A DNA stretch of 64,000 nucleotides from Pseudozobellia thermophila (GCF_900141855.1 NZ_FQYU01000001.1:965402-1029401), one strand, 5' to 3'. Positions 53,301-61,777 are shown, counted from the stretch's first letter. Program-made: numbers and translations. Notes: generated from the sequence alone by a model not told the origin.

Positions 53301-54170
53301 GGAGGTGCCTTGGTCGATTTTTCCTTGGATGTTTGTGTAGAGGGCGAGTTTAGGCCCGATGAGGATAACGATGGGGTTTTTGACGATGGCGACGATTTGT
53401 GCCTCGACACCCCTGAGGGGGCGGAGGTAAATACCTCCGGTTGTCAGATATTCCGCTTTCCGATTGATAATTTTTCGGTTTCGGTACAAAGCGAATCCTG
53501 TCGCAACAACGACGATGGCGCTATCTTTATAGAGCCCCTGCTCAAACTTGATTACAACATTACCATAGTGGGTAATGGACTTGATATCAGCAATACCTTC
53601 ACCAATACGTATTCAATTGAGGGCCTCGGCTCCGGAACCTATGCGCTGTGTATTACCAGTTTGGGGGATATAGCCTATGAGCCCTATTGTTTTGAGGTGA
53701 CCGTTAGCCAGCCCGAGGCCCTTGGGGTCAGTTCGACGGTGTTGGACAACGGGGAAAGGCTGTCTTTGGCCTTGAGCGGCTCCGACCTTTATTTTGTTGA
53801 GTTTAATGGGCAACGTTTTCAAACCGACCAACCAGGGGTCACCTTGAATTTGGAGGCCGGTAAAAATGTATTGCGCGTGTCGACGGCCAAGTCTTGCCAA
53901 GGCGTTTACGAAGATGAGGTTTTTATAAGCCGGTCTCCCGTCGTATTTCCAAATCCTTTTCGAAACCTGACCAAGGTGTTTTTGGCGGAAGACGAGGACC
54001 AGGTGGTAGTGGGGATATTTGCCAGTAACGGGCGATTGTTGCAATCCGACACGTATAGGCCCAAGGGCAGGGAAATCGAACTTGACTTTACCGGATTTCC
54101 CGAGGGGATCTATATGATAAAGTTGCAGGGCAAAAAGGTGGGTGAAACACTTAAAGTGATAAAGCAATGA
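50391..54170 (+). CDS. T9SS-exported reprolysin-like zinc metalloprotease
   Basis: 1259 residues. Signal peptide (1-22), propeptide-like region (~23-190), then the catalytic domain with the zinc motif HEMGHQLGANH (residues 332-342) and Met-turn TIMGYAG around M364. After it come Ig/cadherin-like domains (~410-745), a fibronectin type III domain (~745-838), a proprotein-convertase P domain (~850-983, ending FGEWVLEVADNANSDGGALV), a thrombospondin type 3 calcium motif (DEDNDGVFDDGDDLCLDTPE) and a T9SS type A sorting domain (FPNPFRNLTKVFLAEDED to the C-terminus). It is most likely a secreted or surface protease degrading external protein. It overlaps the next gene by four bases. Confidence 0.92.
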   Translation: MVTKLRLVFSITIVFFSFYASGQGKYWEKLSVNSSLRRAALKEVRVETGQVFSFQEKLFKQDLKSASTLKAASKTIYFPDENGGPVAYRVRESSVLAPELSKKYPEIKSYSGYAVDNPTEKIRLSISHKDLQAMIVHADGRPNSYVQKVGDDRYVLYSRTSKDDDMDFVCRTEQQVLSGSEHISAKPVDDQVLRKYRVAISATAEYTQFHGGTVADALAAINATLTRVNEVFETDLAVTLELVSDNDKVIYTNASTDPYTGSLGALGSQAQKALDEEIGVLNYDFGHVLHQGENGGNAGFIGGICTNGQKGSAYSSGQVPQGDVFDLDFVAHEMGHQLGANHTWSYELEGTLVQVEPGSGTTIMGYAGITENDNVASHGDDYFHYVSIDQIMTTLKAKGCGEEFSLANHPPIVQSVEDYVIPKSTAFVLTGNATDIDEDDVLTYTWEQIDNGVVTSATFGPTNPSGANFRSRPPSLEPTRYFPQLSRVLDGNLTQVRPTEGSAWETVSDVEREMNFALTVRDNAEGGGQVVSELVNVLVTNDGGPFAVTSQASPVTWRAGDMATIAWEVAGTDVAPINTGFVDILLSTDGGGTFDTVLASGVENDGSHDIIVPGLSTTEARIMVRPVDNIYYAVNASDFSIEVSEVVLNFSDLEFDVCHFSDLTVPFVYETYLGFDDEVVISVEDAPENLSVTVAPDTVQVDGTSVDILFEATENVAEGTYPIRVVATSAGMTREVVLTLNVFDGDFPTVVLTAPENGLTDTSVKTVLQWEDDPAHTSYEVQIATDAGFANIVEVATVKGNTFTPTDLQNQTTYFWRVKPQNICGEGAFGSVFSFTTVQVSCASKGGGALPSTISALGTPKVVSKISFFEDLPVSDVNVNLNIEHSFLADLVVSLTSPQGTTVTLISNSCGDLQNIDATFDDDGNAFECGVDGTNAISGTVRPLGALSSFNGESVFGEWVLEVADNANSDGGALVDFSLDVCVEGEFRPDEDNDGVFDDGDDLCLDTPEGAEVNTSGCQIFRFPIDNFSVSVQSESCRNNDDGAIFIEPLLKLDYNITIVGNGLDISNTFTNTYSIEGLGSGTYALCITSLGDIAYEPYCFEVTVSQPEALGVSSTVLDNGERLSLALSGSDLYFVEFNGQRFQTDQPGVTLNLEAGKNVLRVSTAKSCQGVYEDEVFISRSPVVFPNPFRNLTKVFLAEDEDQVVVGIFASNGRLLQSDTYRPKGREIELDFTGFPEGIYMIKLQGKKVGETLKVIKQ

Positions 54171-54847
54171 GAACAGTCGCATTAGTCGTATTGGGTTTTG
54201 TCCTCTTGGTCGGTTGCAAAAAAGATTCTCCCAAGGCACCTGAAGCGGTAACCTTGGTGGCTCCCGAGAAAAATTCGGAATGCACCCCGGTGCAGAGTAC
54301 CAATGGTACAAGTAGTGTGGTCCGGTTTAGCTGGCTCGGTTCCGACCATACCGAAAGCTATGAATTAAGGGTTACCAACCTTGAAACCGGCACCGTGCAG
54401 ACCCGGACGACCAGTGCTACGGTAGAGACCCTTTCCTTGGTCAAGGGAGCGCCCTTTTCTTGGCAGGTAATTTCGAGAAATTCGAAATCGGACAAAACCG
54501 CGACCAGCCCGTCTTGGTACTTTTACAATCCAGGGGCCCAGACTTCCCATGCGCCCTTTCCGGCCGAAATTATTTCGCCCGAATCGGGGGCTACGGTGTT
54601 CCGAAACATCAACAATGAGGTAACCCTAACTTGGTCTGGTGCCGATATCGACGAAGACATCCTTCAGTTCGAGATTTATTTTTCCGAAGAAAACCCACCA
54701 CAGGAAATCATAGCTACGGTCAACGGGAACATTGGTTCGAGGGACATAAGCGTCGATACCGATACCGTTTATTACTGGAAGGTCGTAACTACCGATTCGG
54801 AGGGGAATACCTCCGATTCGGGGGTGATGGACTTTAGGTGCCGTTAA
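54167..54847 (+). CDS. Lipoprotein with two fibronectin type III-like domains, coupled to the protease
   Basis: 226 residues. The signal ends in a lipobox (LVLLVGC with Cys at residue 17, then KKDSPK). Two FN3-like sandwiches follow, each with the F/LTWSG-type core: RFSWLGSDHTESYELRVTNL and VTLTWSGADIDEDILQFEIY, ending in YYWKVVTTDSEGN. No enzymatic motif. The ATGA overlap with the protease shows translational coupling, so it may help secrete, anchor or restrain the protease (inference). The last 14 bases overlap the convergent pth gene. Confidence 0.83.
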   Translation: MRTVALVVLGFVLLVGCKKDSPKAPEAVTLVAPEKNSECTPVQSTNGTSSVVRFSWLGSDHTESYELRVTNLETGTVQTRTTSATVETLSLVKGAPFSWQVISRNSKSDKTATSPSWYFYNPGAQTSHAPFPAEIISPESGATVFRNINNEVTLTWSGADIDEDILQFEIYFSEENPPQEIIATVNGNIGSRDISVDTDTVYYWKVVTTDSEGNTSDSGVMDFRCR

Positions 54848-55463
54848 AGGTGTTCATGGTATTTTTTACCCCTGCGAAGACAAAGGATTTGATAAGCTCG
54901 GTGGCCCTATCCAGCCGTTCAGGAAGGGCTTTACGCTCTTCTTCGCCCCATTCGCCCAGTACGTATTCCACTTGGCGCCCCTTTCCAAAATTGGCGCCCA
55001 CCCCAAATCGAAAGCGGTTGTAGGCCGTGGTCTGCAACACATTTTGTATGTCCTTTAAGCCGTTATGGCCCCCGTCGCTTCCTTTGGTCTTTAGGCGGAA
55101 GGTGCCAAAGGCCAGGTTGATGTCGTCGGTGATCACCAGAACGTTTTCGAGGGGTATCCTTTCCTTTTCCATCCAATATTTCAAGGCCTTCCCGCTCAGG
55201 TTCATATAGGTCGAGGGCTTTAGGCACAGAACGCTCCGCCCTTTGATCTTAAGCGTGCCGACATCGCCCAGTTTTTGGGTTTCAAAGGTAAAGGCCTCTT
55301 TTTCGGCCAAGGCGTCCAAGACCTTGAAGCCGATATTATGGCGCGTTTCCTCGTATTTCTCTCCTATGTTTCCGAGTCCTACGATCAAAAATTTCTTCAT
55401 GGTATCAGTCTCTTCGAGTAATGCTTTGTTGGATGGAAACAACCATTGTAGTAAACTTTTCAT
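54834..55463 (-). CDS. pth: Peptidyl-tRNA hydrolase
   Basis: 209 residues. It releases tRNA from peptidyl-tRNA dropped by ribosomes. Motifs: FLIVGLGNIGEKYEETRHNI with the catalytic His, LCLKPSTYMNLSGKALKYWM with the Asn, VLVITDDINLAFGTFRLKTK with the Asp, and GSDGGHNGLKDIQN. An N-terminal extension of about 21 residues (from MKSLLQWLFPSNKALL) precedes the conserved core, which could also start at 55400; the promoter position favours 55463. It is third in the conserved prs-rplY-pth order but has its own promoter. Confidence 0.95.
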   Translation of the reverse strand: MKSLLQWLFPSNKALLEETDTMKKFLIVGLGNIGEKYEETRHNIGFKVLDALAEKEAFTFETQKLGDVGTLKIKGRSVLCLKPSTYMNLSGKALKYWMEKERIPLENVLVITDDINLAFGTFRLKTKGSDGGHNGLKDIQNVLQTTAYNRFRFGVGANFGKGRQVEYVLGEWGEEERKALPERLDRATELIKSFVFAGVKNTMNTFNGT

Positions 55464-55479
55464 CCATTTAAGGTTTGGG

Positions 55480-55487
55480 CAAAAATA
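55480..55487 (-). promoter_or_regulatory. -7 promoter element of pth, inside the rplY terminator T-tract
   Basis: TATTTTTG on the minus strand, exact TAnnTTTG, 17 bases before the pth ATG at 55463. It is formed by the T-rich run that follows the rplY terminator hairpin. Confidence 0.6.
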
Positions 55488-55489
55488 CA

Positions 55490-55519
55490 AAAGCACCCCG
55501 ATTTGGATCAGGGTGCTTT
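55490..55519 (-). terminator. Rho-independent terminator of rplY
   Basis: AAAGCACCC (55490-55498) pairs with GGGTGCTTT (55511-55519), extended by GAT/ATC after one C-A mismatch, with a TTGG loop. The minus-strand T-rich tract follows immediately. It lies about 20 bases past the rplY stop. Confidence 0.82.
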
Positions 55520-55540
55520 GCGTCTTGTTCGAAATAAAAT

Positions 55541-56179
55541 CTATTCTTGGCTTTCTCCGCCTTCACTTGCCGCTGCTTCCGGAGCTTCCGCTGCCTCGCC
55601 CTCGACCTCTTCCTCATCGTCGTCGGTAACGACCGCTGAACGTTGGGTTTTAACCTGTACCACAACGGTGCTTTCAGGGTGTAGGATGGCAAAATCGTCG
55701 TTAAGCAACGATTCTACGGTGATGTTCTGACCAATTTTAAGTTTGGAAATATCAACATCGAAGAAATCGGGCAATTTGTCCGGTAGGGCCTTGATGGCCA
55801 ACTTTCTTTTTCTGAACAACAAGCGCCCACCGTTTCTGACCCCGGGGGAGTTGCCTTGAAGGCGAACTGGAATGTTCAGTGTAACCTCTTTGTCGTCGAA
55901 AAGTTGATAAAAGTCGATATGCAAGATCCGATCGGTCACAGGGTGAAACTGAATATCTTGAATGATCGCCTTGATCGTCGTGTCGCCCAAGTCAATTTGC
56001 GCGGTATGCGCGGCAGGGGTGTACACTAAATCTCTGAACGCTAGTTCATCCGCTGAAAAGTGCAATGGCTTTTCCCCTCCGTATACTACGCAAGGAACCT
56101 TTCCAGCATTACGTAGGGCCTTCGTTGCCTTCTTGCCCACGCTTTCTCTTTCTGATCCTTTAATTGTAATTGACTTCAT
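55541..56179 (-). CDS. rplY: 50S ribosomal protein L25, CTC-type long form
   Basis: 212 residues, the long (TL5/CTC) form that binds 5S r[43 protein letters not shown] and [20 protein letters not shown] in the L25 domain, then the C-terminal beta domain ([20 protein letters not shown]) and a very acidic Glu/Ala tail ([20 protein letters not shown]). It sits 55 bases downstream of prs and is followed by a strong terminator. The acidic tail is common in Bacteroidota L25. Confidence 0.95.
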   Translation of the reverse strand: MKSITIKGSERESVGKKATKALRNAGKVPCVVYGGEKPLHFSADELAFRDLVYTPAAHTAQIDLGDTTIKAIIQDIQFHPVTDRILHIDFYQLFDDKEVTLNIPVRLQGNSPGVRNGGRLLFRKRKLAIKALPDKLPDFFDVDISKLKIGQNITVESLLNDDFAILHPESTVVVQVKTQRSAVVTDDDEEEVEGEAAEAPEAAASEGGESQE

Positions 56180-56234
56180 TATATAGTTTAAAATTAATAT
56201 TCTTCCTTTCTTGGGGCAACGGCCCGCTCGACGG

Positions 56235-57176
56235 CTACATCAAAAACTTTGAGGCGATCGAGGTATTGTGATGCACACGGTGCATGACGTCTGCAAAGAG
56301 TTCGGCACAACTTAGCACCCTAACTTTGTCACTTTTTATTTCTATCGGAATGGAATCGGTAATGATCAATTCCGTTAGCTTCGAGTTTTCTATTTTTTCA
56401 TAGGCATTGCCCGATAAGAGTCCATGGGTGGTAATGGCCCTTACGCTTACCGCGCCCCTTTCCATCATGAGGTCGGCCGCTTTGGTCAGTGTACCGGCGG
56501 TGTCGACCATGTCGTCTACCAGTACCACGTTTTTCCCTTTGACGTCGCCGATGAGCTCCATGTGCGAGATAACGTTGGCCTTGGCCCTTTGTTTGTAACA
56601 TACGACCACATCGCAATCCAAGGCCTTGGAATAGGCGTAGGCCCTTTTCGAGCCGCCCATGTCGGGTGAGGCAATGGTCAGGTTCGGCAAACCGAGACCT
56701 TCGAGGTAGGGCAGAAACAAGGTAGAGGCGAACAAATGGTCTACCGGTTTTTCAAAGAAACCCTGAATCTGGTCGGCGTGCAAGTCCATGGTTATGATCC
56801 TTGTGGCGCCGGCCGCTTCCAGCATCTTGGCCACCAGCTTTGCGGCAATGGGTACCCTGGGCTTGTCCTTTCTGTCCTGTCTGGCCCATCCAAAATAAGG
56901 CATCACGGCGGTAATATGCCTGGCCGACGCCCTTTTGGCAGCATCGATCATCAACAGCATTTCCATTAAATTCTCGGGACCGGGATGGGTAGAGCCTATA
57001 ATGAATATTCGGGTGCCCCGTATCGATTCTTCGAAAGATGGCTGGAATTCACCGTCGCTATAACGCGAGAAAATTACATTGCCCAGTCCGGTGCCGTAAG
57101 ATTTAGCTATTCTCTCGGCTAAGGCTGTGCTTTGCGTACAGGCAAAAATCTTGGGTTCGGGAACTTGATAGGGCAT
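56235..57176 (-). CDS. prs: Ribose-phosphate pyrophosphokinase
   Basis: 313 residues. It makes PRPP from ribose 5-phosphate and ATP for nucleotide, histidine and tryptophan synthesis. Motifs: [20 protein letters not shown], the flexible-loop and ATP region [60 protein letters not shown], and the PRPP-binding [20 protein letters not shown]. Full length. First of the prs-rplY-pth order, which is conserved in many bacteria. Confidence 0.97.
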   Translation of the reverse strand: MPYQVPEPKIFACTQSTALAERIAKSYGTGLGNVIFSRYSDGEFQPSFEESIRGTRIFIIGSTHPGPENLMEMLLMIDAAKRASARHITAVMPYFGWARQDRKDKPRVPIAAKLVAKMLEAAGATRIITMDLHADQIQGFFEKPVDHLFASTLFLPYLEGLGLPNLTIASPDMGGSKRAYAYSKALDCDVVVCYKQRAKANVISHMELIGDVKGKNVVLVDDMVDTAGTLTKAADLMMERGAVSVRAITTHGLLSGNAYEKIENSKLTELIITDSIPIEIKSDKVRVLSCAELFADVMHRVHHNTSIASKFLM

Positions 57177-57228
57177 TTGTAAGGTATTGTGAGCTAGTTT
57201 ATTGGCCTTTGTTTTTCCTAGGGAGGTG

Positions 57229-57236
57229 CAAATTTA
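57229..57236 (-). promoter_or_regulatory. -7 promoter element of prs
   Basis: TAAATTTG on the minus strand, exact TAnnTTTG; a TTTA sits 18 bases upstream as a weak -33. The leader would be about 50 bases. Confidence 0.55.
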
Positions 57237-57282
57237 GAAATTTATTTGTGTTGCTAAAGTATAATTGTTGTTATTTTTTAGG

Positions 57283-57310
57283 TTTGGAATAAAAATATTT
57301 TATAATTTTG
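57283..57310 (+). promoter_or_regulatory. Promoter of tRNA-Leu
   Basis: TTTG (57283-57286) and TAATTTTG (57303-57310) with a 16-base spacer, ending 17 bases before the mature tRNA. Divergent from the prs promoter. Confidence 0.65.
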
Positions 57311-57327
57311 CATTCCAAATTTGAAAT

Positions 57328-57408
57328 GCTCGAGTGGCGGAACTGGTAGACGCGCTGGATTCAAAATCCAGTTCCTTTGGAGTGTGGGTTCGATTCCCAC
57401 CTCGAGTA
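57328..57408 (+). tRNA. tRNA-Leu (anticodon CAA)
   Basis: The cloverleaf folds by eye: acceptor GCTCGAG pairs with CTCGAGT (one G-U at the end) plus discriminator A; the D-arm contains AACTGGTAGACGC; the anticodon stem CTGGA/TCCAG encloses loop TTCAAAA with anticodon CAA (reads UUG); there is a class II variable arm; and the T-arm is GTGGG-TTCGATT-CCCAC. CCA is not encoded. A perfect terminator hairpin follows directly. Confidence 0.96.
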
Positions 57409-57410
57409 CA

Positions 57411-57442
57411 AAAAAAGCCAAGATGAAAATCTTGGCTTTTTT
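57411..57442. terminator. Bidirectional terminator after tRNA-Leu
   Basis: AAAAAAGCCAAGAT (57411-57424), GAAA loop, ATCTTGGCTTTTTT (57429-57442): a perfect 14-base stem with T-runs on both strands. It can end the tRNA transcript rightwards and the ABC operon leftwards, whose last stop is at 57555. The 112 bases between them show nothing else clear. Confidence 0.9.
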
Positions 57443-57554
57443 GTTTTTATAAGTATCTCAAATCCTTTGGTTTAGGTTCTTTTTAAATGGGCCTAGAGGG
57501 GTGTTGAAGGTCTTGTTCAAGCAAAACCCTTGCCCCAATCCATCCGTACAATCA

Positions 57555-58631
57555 TTACCTCGAACGGATTTCGCGCTTCATAAACAGTACATACGACAGC
57601 AGGAAACACAACAAGGTCAGGGCGATGAGTCCCGTAAACTGGGGCCAAACCAACAAGATGCTCTGACCCAAGGGGAGGCTGCTGGGTATGGCCCCTTGCA
57701 TCTGCTCCATGGTCAAGGGTCCCAAACTGCGCACCGAGGGCACCAAAATGGCCGAGGTAATCTCATCGAACAGCTCGTTGGGCATGATCTGGACCAAATA
57801 GAACTTCAATTTCTGGTAAAAATAGATGGCCTTGGGCGAGGCAAATTGCGAGGGTTCGTAGCCCTTGATGATCAGGTTGGCGATCATGGGGTAGAATATG
57901 GTAAAGAACAGCCACACCGCTATGCCCGATAGGGCCGAGGTGGCCGGTTGCCTGAACCGTACCGAAAACAAAATGGAAAGGTTCAGCCAAAACGATACGT
58001 ATACGATGCTCAATATGGTATACACGATGATGCGCATGAATTCTTCCGCCGTAGGGGGGATGCCGATGGCTATTAACCCGGCGCCCATGACCAAGAAACT
58101 CAGGGTGAACAACATCAGGCTGATTACGATAATGCCGGCCAAAAATTTGGCGTTAAGGATGCTGTCCCTGGGAACGGGCTGTGCCAGGATACGGCTTAAG
58201 GTACCCCTGTTCTGCTCCGAACTGATGGCGTCGAAGCCGAGGCTTATCCCGAACAAGGGGCCGAGGAACCCTACGAAGACAAAATAGGGGGGCAGGGTGC
58301 CGTCGGACTTGGTGAACAGGTTCAGGAAAAAGAAATTGTTTTCCGAATTGTCGTTTACCAGAACTTTCATCCCGTCGGACAAGGTAGAAAAGAGGGTCCC
58401 CAGGCAGGCCAAGGTTATAATGGCGAACAGGATAATAAAGCGCCAGTTGGTAATATGGTCGGTTATTTCCTTCCGTACCATGGCCTTAAAGGGACTTAAG
58501 GCCAATGGGCGGTCGTTTTCCACGGTTCCTTTCCTAAGAAAACGAAAGGGATTCGTTGGAAAATTGAATGACGGAATCTTTATGATAGTGGTGAGCCTAT
58601 CTATCCCCGATTTTAATAGTGTACTTTTCAT
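57555..58631 (-). CDS. ABC-2 type transporter permease
   Basis: 358 residues. After a charged cytoplasmic N-terminus come about six membrane segments: WRFIILFAIITLACLGTLFS, YFVFVGFLGPLFGISLGFD, IIVISLMLFTLSFLVMGAGL, and a last one near the C-terminus (FTGLIALTLLCFLLSYVLFM). The coupling segment GFDAISSEQNRGTLSRILAQ between TM2 and TM3 is typical of NatB/GldF-like ABC-2 permeases. It overlaps the ATPase stop by four bases, so the two make one transporter. It is the last gene of the six-gene unit. Confidence 0.88.
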   Translation of the reverse strand: MKSTLLKSGIDRLTTIIKIPSFNFPTNPFRFLRKGTVENDRPLALSPFKAMVRKEITDHITNWRFIILFAIITLACLGTLFSTLSDGMKVLVNDNSENNFFFLNLFTKSDGTLPPYFVFVGFLGPLFGISLGFDAISSEQNRGTLSRILAQPVPRDSILNAKFLAGIIVISLMLFTLSFLVMGAGLIAIGIPPTAEEFMRIIVYTILSIVYVSFWLNLSILFSVRFRQPATSALSGIAVWLFFTIFYPMIANLIIKGYEPSQFASPKAIYFYQKLKFYLVQIMPNELFDEITSAILVPSVRSLGPLTMEQMQGAIPSSLPLGQSILLVWPQFTGLIALTLLCFLLSYVLFMKREIRSR

Positions 58632-59590
58632 ATCTGTTTTTCTTCCTGAAAATATTGATGATAAATGTCGTCGAGGCCATATTCCTTTTTACTTAGCGAA
58701 TGAAGGCCGTAACCGGAATTAACGACTAAACGGGATATGGGTACCGACATGTCCTTTTTCGACGCTATGACAAATCGCTTGTCGCGCATCTCTACTTGGG
58801 CGACCCCTTCCATTTGTTCCATTTTCCGTGCCAGTTCCTTCAGTGAAAGGGAAGTTTCTTCCGTTTCGGCGACGGCTCCCTCGAGGGTGTGGGCGTTTTT
58901 GGAAAACAACTGCTCGGCCAGGGAACTGATTTTTCCCTCGGCCAACAATTTTCCTTTGACAAAAATTCCGACCCGATCGCAAAGCTGTTGTACCTGGTGC
59001 AGGTGGTGCGACGAGAACAGAACGGTAATTCCCTTCTTTCTGCTCAGGTCGACGATCAGTTGCAGAAACTTCTTTACGCCCTCGGGGTCCAATCCCAAAG
59101 TGGGTTCGTCGAGTATGATTACTTCCGGCTTTTTTATCAGCACGTCGGCCAGCCCCAAGCGCTGGCGCATTCCACGGGAATAGCCGGCGACTTTTTTGTC
59201 CTTTGCCTCTTCAAGGCCCACTTCGGCCAAGGTTTCCAAGGCGGTCTTTTGGGCCTCTTCCATGGGGATATTGTTCAGGCGTGCCACGTACAATAGGTTC
59301 TGCATCCCGGTGTAATCGTTGTAAAAGCCGACATCCTCGGGCAGGTAGCCTACCTTTCTTTTGACCTCCAGGGGATACCGGCTGCTGTCTATACCACAGA
59401 CCTTTACACTGCCCGAGTCTATTTCGGTGAGCCCCAGTAGCATAAGGATGGTGGTCGATTTACCGGCGCCGTTCGGCCCCAATAGGCCAAAAATCTCGCC
59501 TTTTTCAACGGAGAGCGTCAAATTGTCCACCGCTACATGCTCCCCGTACCTCTTGGTCAAGCCAATGATTTCTATACTCTTTTCCGCCAT
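58628..59590 (-). CDS. ABC transporter ATP-binding protein
   Basis: 320 residues. Walker A GLLGPNGAGKSTTILMLLGL (residues ~35-54), Q-loop near VGYLPEDVGFYNDYTGMQN, signature SRGMRQRLGLAD, Walker B VIILDEPTLGLDPEG and the H-loop in LFSSHHLHQVQQLC. A ~90-residue C-terminal extension follows, as in CcmA/NatA-type exporters. It energises the adjacent permease. Start and stop are coupled on both sides: one-base overlap with the NEW3 gene (TAATG) and four with the permease. It could also power the GldF-like permease upstream, since no other ATPase of the unit is visible. Confidence 0.93.
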   Translation of the reverse strand: MAEKSIEIIGLTKRYGEHVAVDNLTLSVEKGEIFGLLGPNGAGKSTTILMLLGLTEIDSGSVKVCGIDSSRYPLEVKRKVGYLPEDVGFYNDYTGMQNLLYVARLNNIPMEEAQKTALETLAEVGLEEAKDKKVAGYSRGMRQRLGLADVLIKKPEVIILDEPTLGLDPEGVKKFLQLIVDLSRKKGITVLFSSHHLHQVQQLCDRVGIFVKGKLLAEGKISSLAEQLFSKNAHTLEGAVAETEETSLSLKELARKMEQMEGVAQVEMRDKRFVIASKKDMSVPISRLVVNSGYGLHSLSKKEYGLDDIYHQYFQEEKQI

Positions 59591-60738
59591 TACTTTCTTC
59601 CGTATTTTTTAAACAGGTAGTATATGGCCCCCAGGGTTCCCAGTATGATAAGGATGCCCAACCAACCCCAGAGCAAAGGGGTCTTTACCAAGAGTCTGAT
59701 CGAGGCCGTGGAGGAAACTTCGGGGGTCTTGGCGGTGATCTTTGGCAGGTAGTCTCCCGGAACGGCCTTGTCGGCGGCCTTTATGGTAGCTGTGATTTTG
59801 GCGTGACCTCCGGCCTTTATATGGCTTACGGTATCGGGTTCGATGTTAACTTCCCAGTCTTTGGGCTTGGAAGAGCTGAACGTTACGTTTTTCAATTCGC
59901 TGGAGCCCGTATTGCGTACCAAGAGTTCCATTTTCTTTTCCCTTCCCGAAGTGATACTCGAACTTAAGAGGCCTGTGGGCGTTGTCAACTCCATATCGTA
60001 GGAGCCCTTGATCACCACTTCGAGTTCCAGTTCGGCCGTGGTATACTTGTTACTGGCCTTTATCGGAATTTTATAGGAACCTGCCTTTACCAAGGAAGAA
60101 GGGTTGACATCGACGGTAATGTTCGTAGTCTTGCCGGGGGCTATCTCTACGGCCGTCGCCTGTCGGCCATTGGGTTTAAAGGCTACGTTCCAGCCGCGTG
60201 GCGGTGCGGCCAACAAGGAATAGACCTGCTTTTCGCCCGTGTGGTTTTTTAGTTTTGTGGAAAAGTTGAAGTTTGACTTGGCATGCCCCTCCATGTTGAT
60301 CTGGTCGGAAGTAAACTCGGTCTTAAAGGTCCCTTCTTCCGATACGTTGATAGTAATGGGGAGCACGTCGTAATTTTTGCCGATCAGCTTGAAGTTGTAC
60401 GTGCCTTTTTCGACCTTCAAGGGCACGTTTACCGTTAGGGTAAGGTCTTTTTTTTCACCGGGTAAAACAGCTATTCGCTTAATGGTGTAGCCCCCTGCCT
60501 TTAAGGTAGAGCTCCAGTCGTCGGGCAGGCCCGACAGACTGATTTCGACATCCCTCAACTGGCTCCCGTAGTTCTTGACCTGAACGGTGTAATCGATAGA
60601 TTCTCCCGGAGGTACCGAAATATTCGTGTACGGTGTATATAAGGTGATACCGTTGCCGGCCAGGGCCATTGGACCTGAAAGGGTTAGAAGCGTGAAAAAC
60701 AACAACAATGTTCTGAAATTTGATTTAGCGGATTTCAT
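59590..60738 (-). CDS. NEW3-domain exported membrane-anchored protein (COG1470-like)
   Basis: 382 residues. Signal peptide (TLLLFFTLLTLSGPMALA), then three to four Ig-like NEW3/CARDB-type domains (ISVPPGESIDYTVQVKNYGS, LSGLPDDWSSTL, EIAPGKTTNITVDVNPSSLV, MELLVRNTGSSELKNVTFSS), and one C-terminal membrane segment (LWGWLGILIILGTLGAIYYL) with a KKYGRK tail in the cytoplasm. NEW3 proteins are often encoded next to an ABC ATPase and permease, where they may act as a periplasmic partner. The start at 60738 gives a proper signal peptide; upstream in-frame starts do not. Confidence 0.85.
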   Translation of the reverse strand: MKSAKSNFRTLLLFFTLLTLSGPMALAGNGITLYTPYTNISVPPGESIDYTVQVKNYGSQLRDVEISLSGLPDDWSSTLKAGGYTIKRIAVLPGEKKDLTLTVNVPLKVEKGTYNFKLIGKNYDVLPITINVSEEGTFKTEFTSDQINMEGHAKSNFNFSTKLKNHTGEKQVYSLLAAPPRGWNVAFKPNGRQATAVEIAPGKTTNITVDVNPSSLVKAGSYKIPIKASNKYTTAELELEVVIKGSYDMELTTPTGLLSSSITSGREKKMELLVRNTGSSELKNVTFSSSKPKDWEVNIEPDTVSHIKAGGHAKITATIKAADKAVPGDYLPKITAKTPEVSSTASIRLLVKTPLLWGWLGILIILGTLGAIYYLFKKYGRK

Positions 60739-60817
60739 AATGTGTAGTTTATAGGTCATAAATAGACTAAAGGGTTTGAGCCGAGGTAACGGCGGATTTC
60801 TCATTTATTCTTTGGGT

Positions 60818-61777
60818 TCAATCGTTTTCTTTTATAAAGTGTTGCTTGTCGACGAACAGTCGTTTGTACAGGCCTGTAGAGTCGCTTTCGATATAAGTTT
60901 CGGGGTGTTGTGAGGAGTGAAGGAGGAACTCGTTTTCCGAGTCGCCGGCATAGGCCTTGACGACGAGGTCGTCCATAGATGCTCCACGAACGGTCAGGGT
61001 ACGCAGGGCTTCTTCCTTGGGTTCGAAATCGTCCGCGAACCGGGAGCTGCTCTGGTTGCGCAGCGTGTTGAGGTAACGGGCCACCTTTGTCGAATCGGCC
61101 TGTAGGCCAGAAAGGGTCCACGTCGAATCTTTTTTTAGCAGGGAAAAAGCTTCTTCACCGGCCCGTTCAAATTTTACTTCTTTGATGTCTTCCTCCTTCA
61201 ATTTTATAAATTCGGAGTTCCTCCACGTGTTAAACGTGCGGTTGAAGGCACTCGCAATTTGGTTCTTTAGGGTGTAGGTCTCGGGCCTGTCGTTTATCCG
61301 AAAATAGGTAGACCCGGTCGTGGAGGCCGGACCGTACTGCGGTGTAGCCGGTTGGTCGTACGAGGTTTTGCCGAAGTAGACCGTACTGGTTCCCCCATCT
61401 TTATCTTGGATCTCCAGTTTTCTGGCCAAGGAATCGGTGAGTTCGTAGGAGGCCCATTTGTCCTCTGTTTTTGCGACCAGGCGCTGGGCCTTTATATCTT
61501 GCAATTGCCCCAGGGCACTTTTGACCAATGTTTGGTTCGCCTTAGATCGGATAGTGCCCCGTGAAACCTCCCATCCGTTTTGCGACCTCGAAATATGAAT
61601 AGGCTCTTCCGACGTCCTGGCCGGCGGGTATATGCTGAGTTTATCTATTGCGGCGGTGTCCAGTTCTATGATTTCCGGATCAAAGGCCGTGCTGCGGTTC
61701 TTTTTGAGATAGTTGGTGGAAACATAGAGCAGTACCAATACCACCAATACCGCGATCAATATGTTGTTTTTCTTCAT
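60818..61777 (-). CDS. DUF4340 domain protein, membrane-anchored
   Basis: 319 residues. An N-terminal membrane anchor (NNILIAVLVVLVLLYVSTNY) and a periplasmic DUF4340 domain: IIELDTAAIDKLSIYPPA, SRSQNGWEVSRGTIRSKAN, GKTSYDQPATPQYG and FERAGEEAFSLLKKDSTWTL. DUF4340 proteins commonly follow GldG-like proteins in ABC operons and their role is unknown. It starts 23 bases after the GldG-like stop. Confidence 0.87.
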   Translation of the reverse strand: MKKNNILIAVLVVLVLLYVSTNYLKKNRSTAFDPEIIELDTAAIDKLSIYPPARTSEEPIHISRSQNGWEVSRGTIRSKANQTLVKSALGQLQDIKAQRLVAKTEDKWASYELTDSLARKLEIQDKDGGTSTVYFGKTSYDQPATPQYGPASTTGSTYFRINDRPETYTLKNQIASAFNRTFNTWRNSEFIKLKEEDIKEVKFERAGEEAFSLLKKDSTWTLSGLQADSTKVARYLNTLRNQSSSRFADDFEPKEEALRTLTVRGASMDDLVVKAYAGDSENEFLLHSSQHPETYIESDSTGLYKRLFVDKQHFIKEND

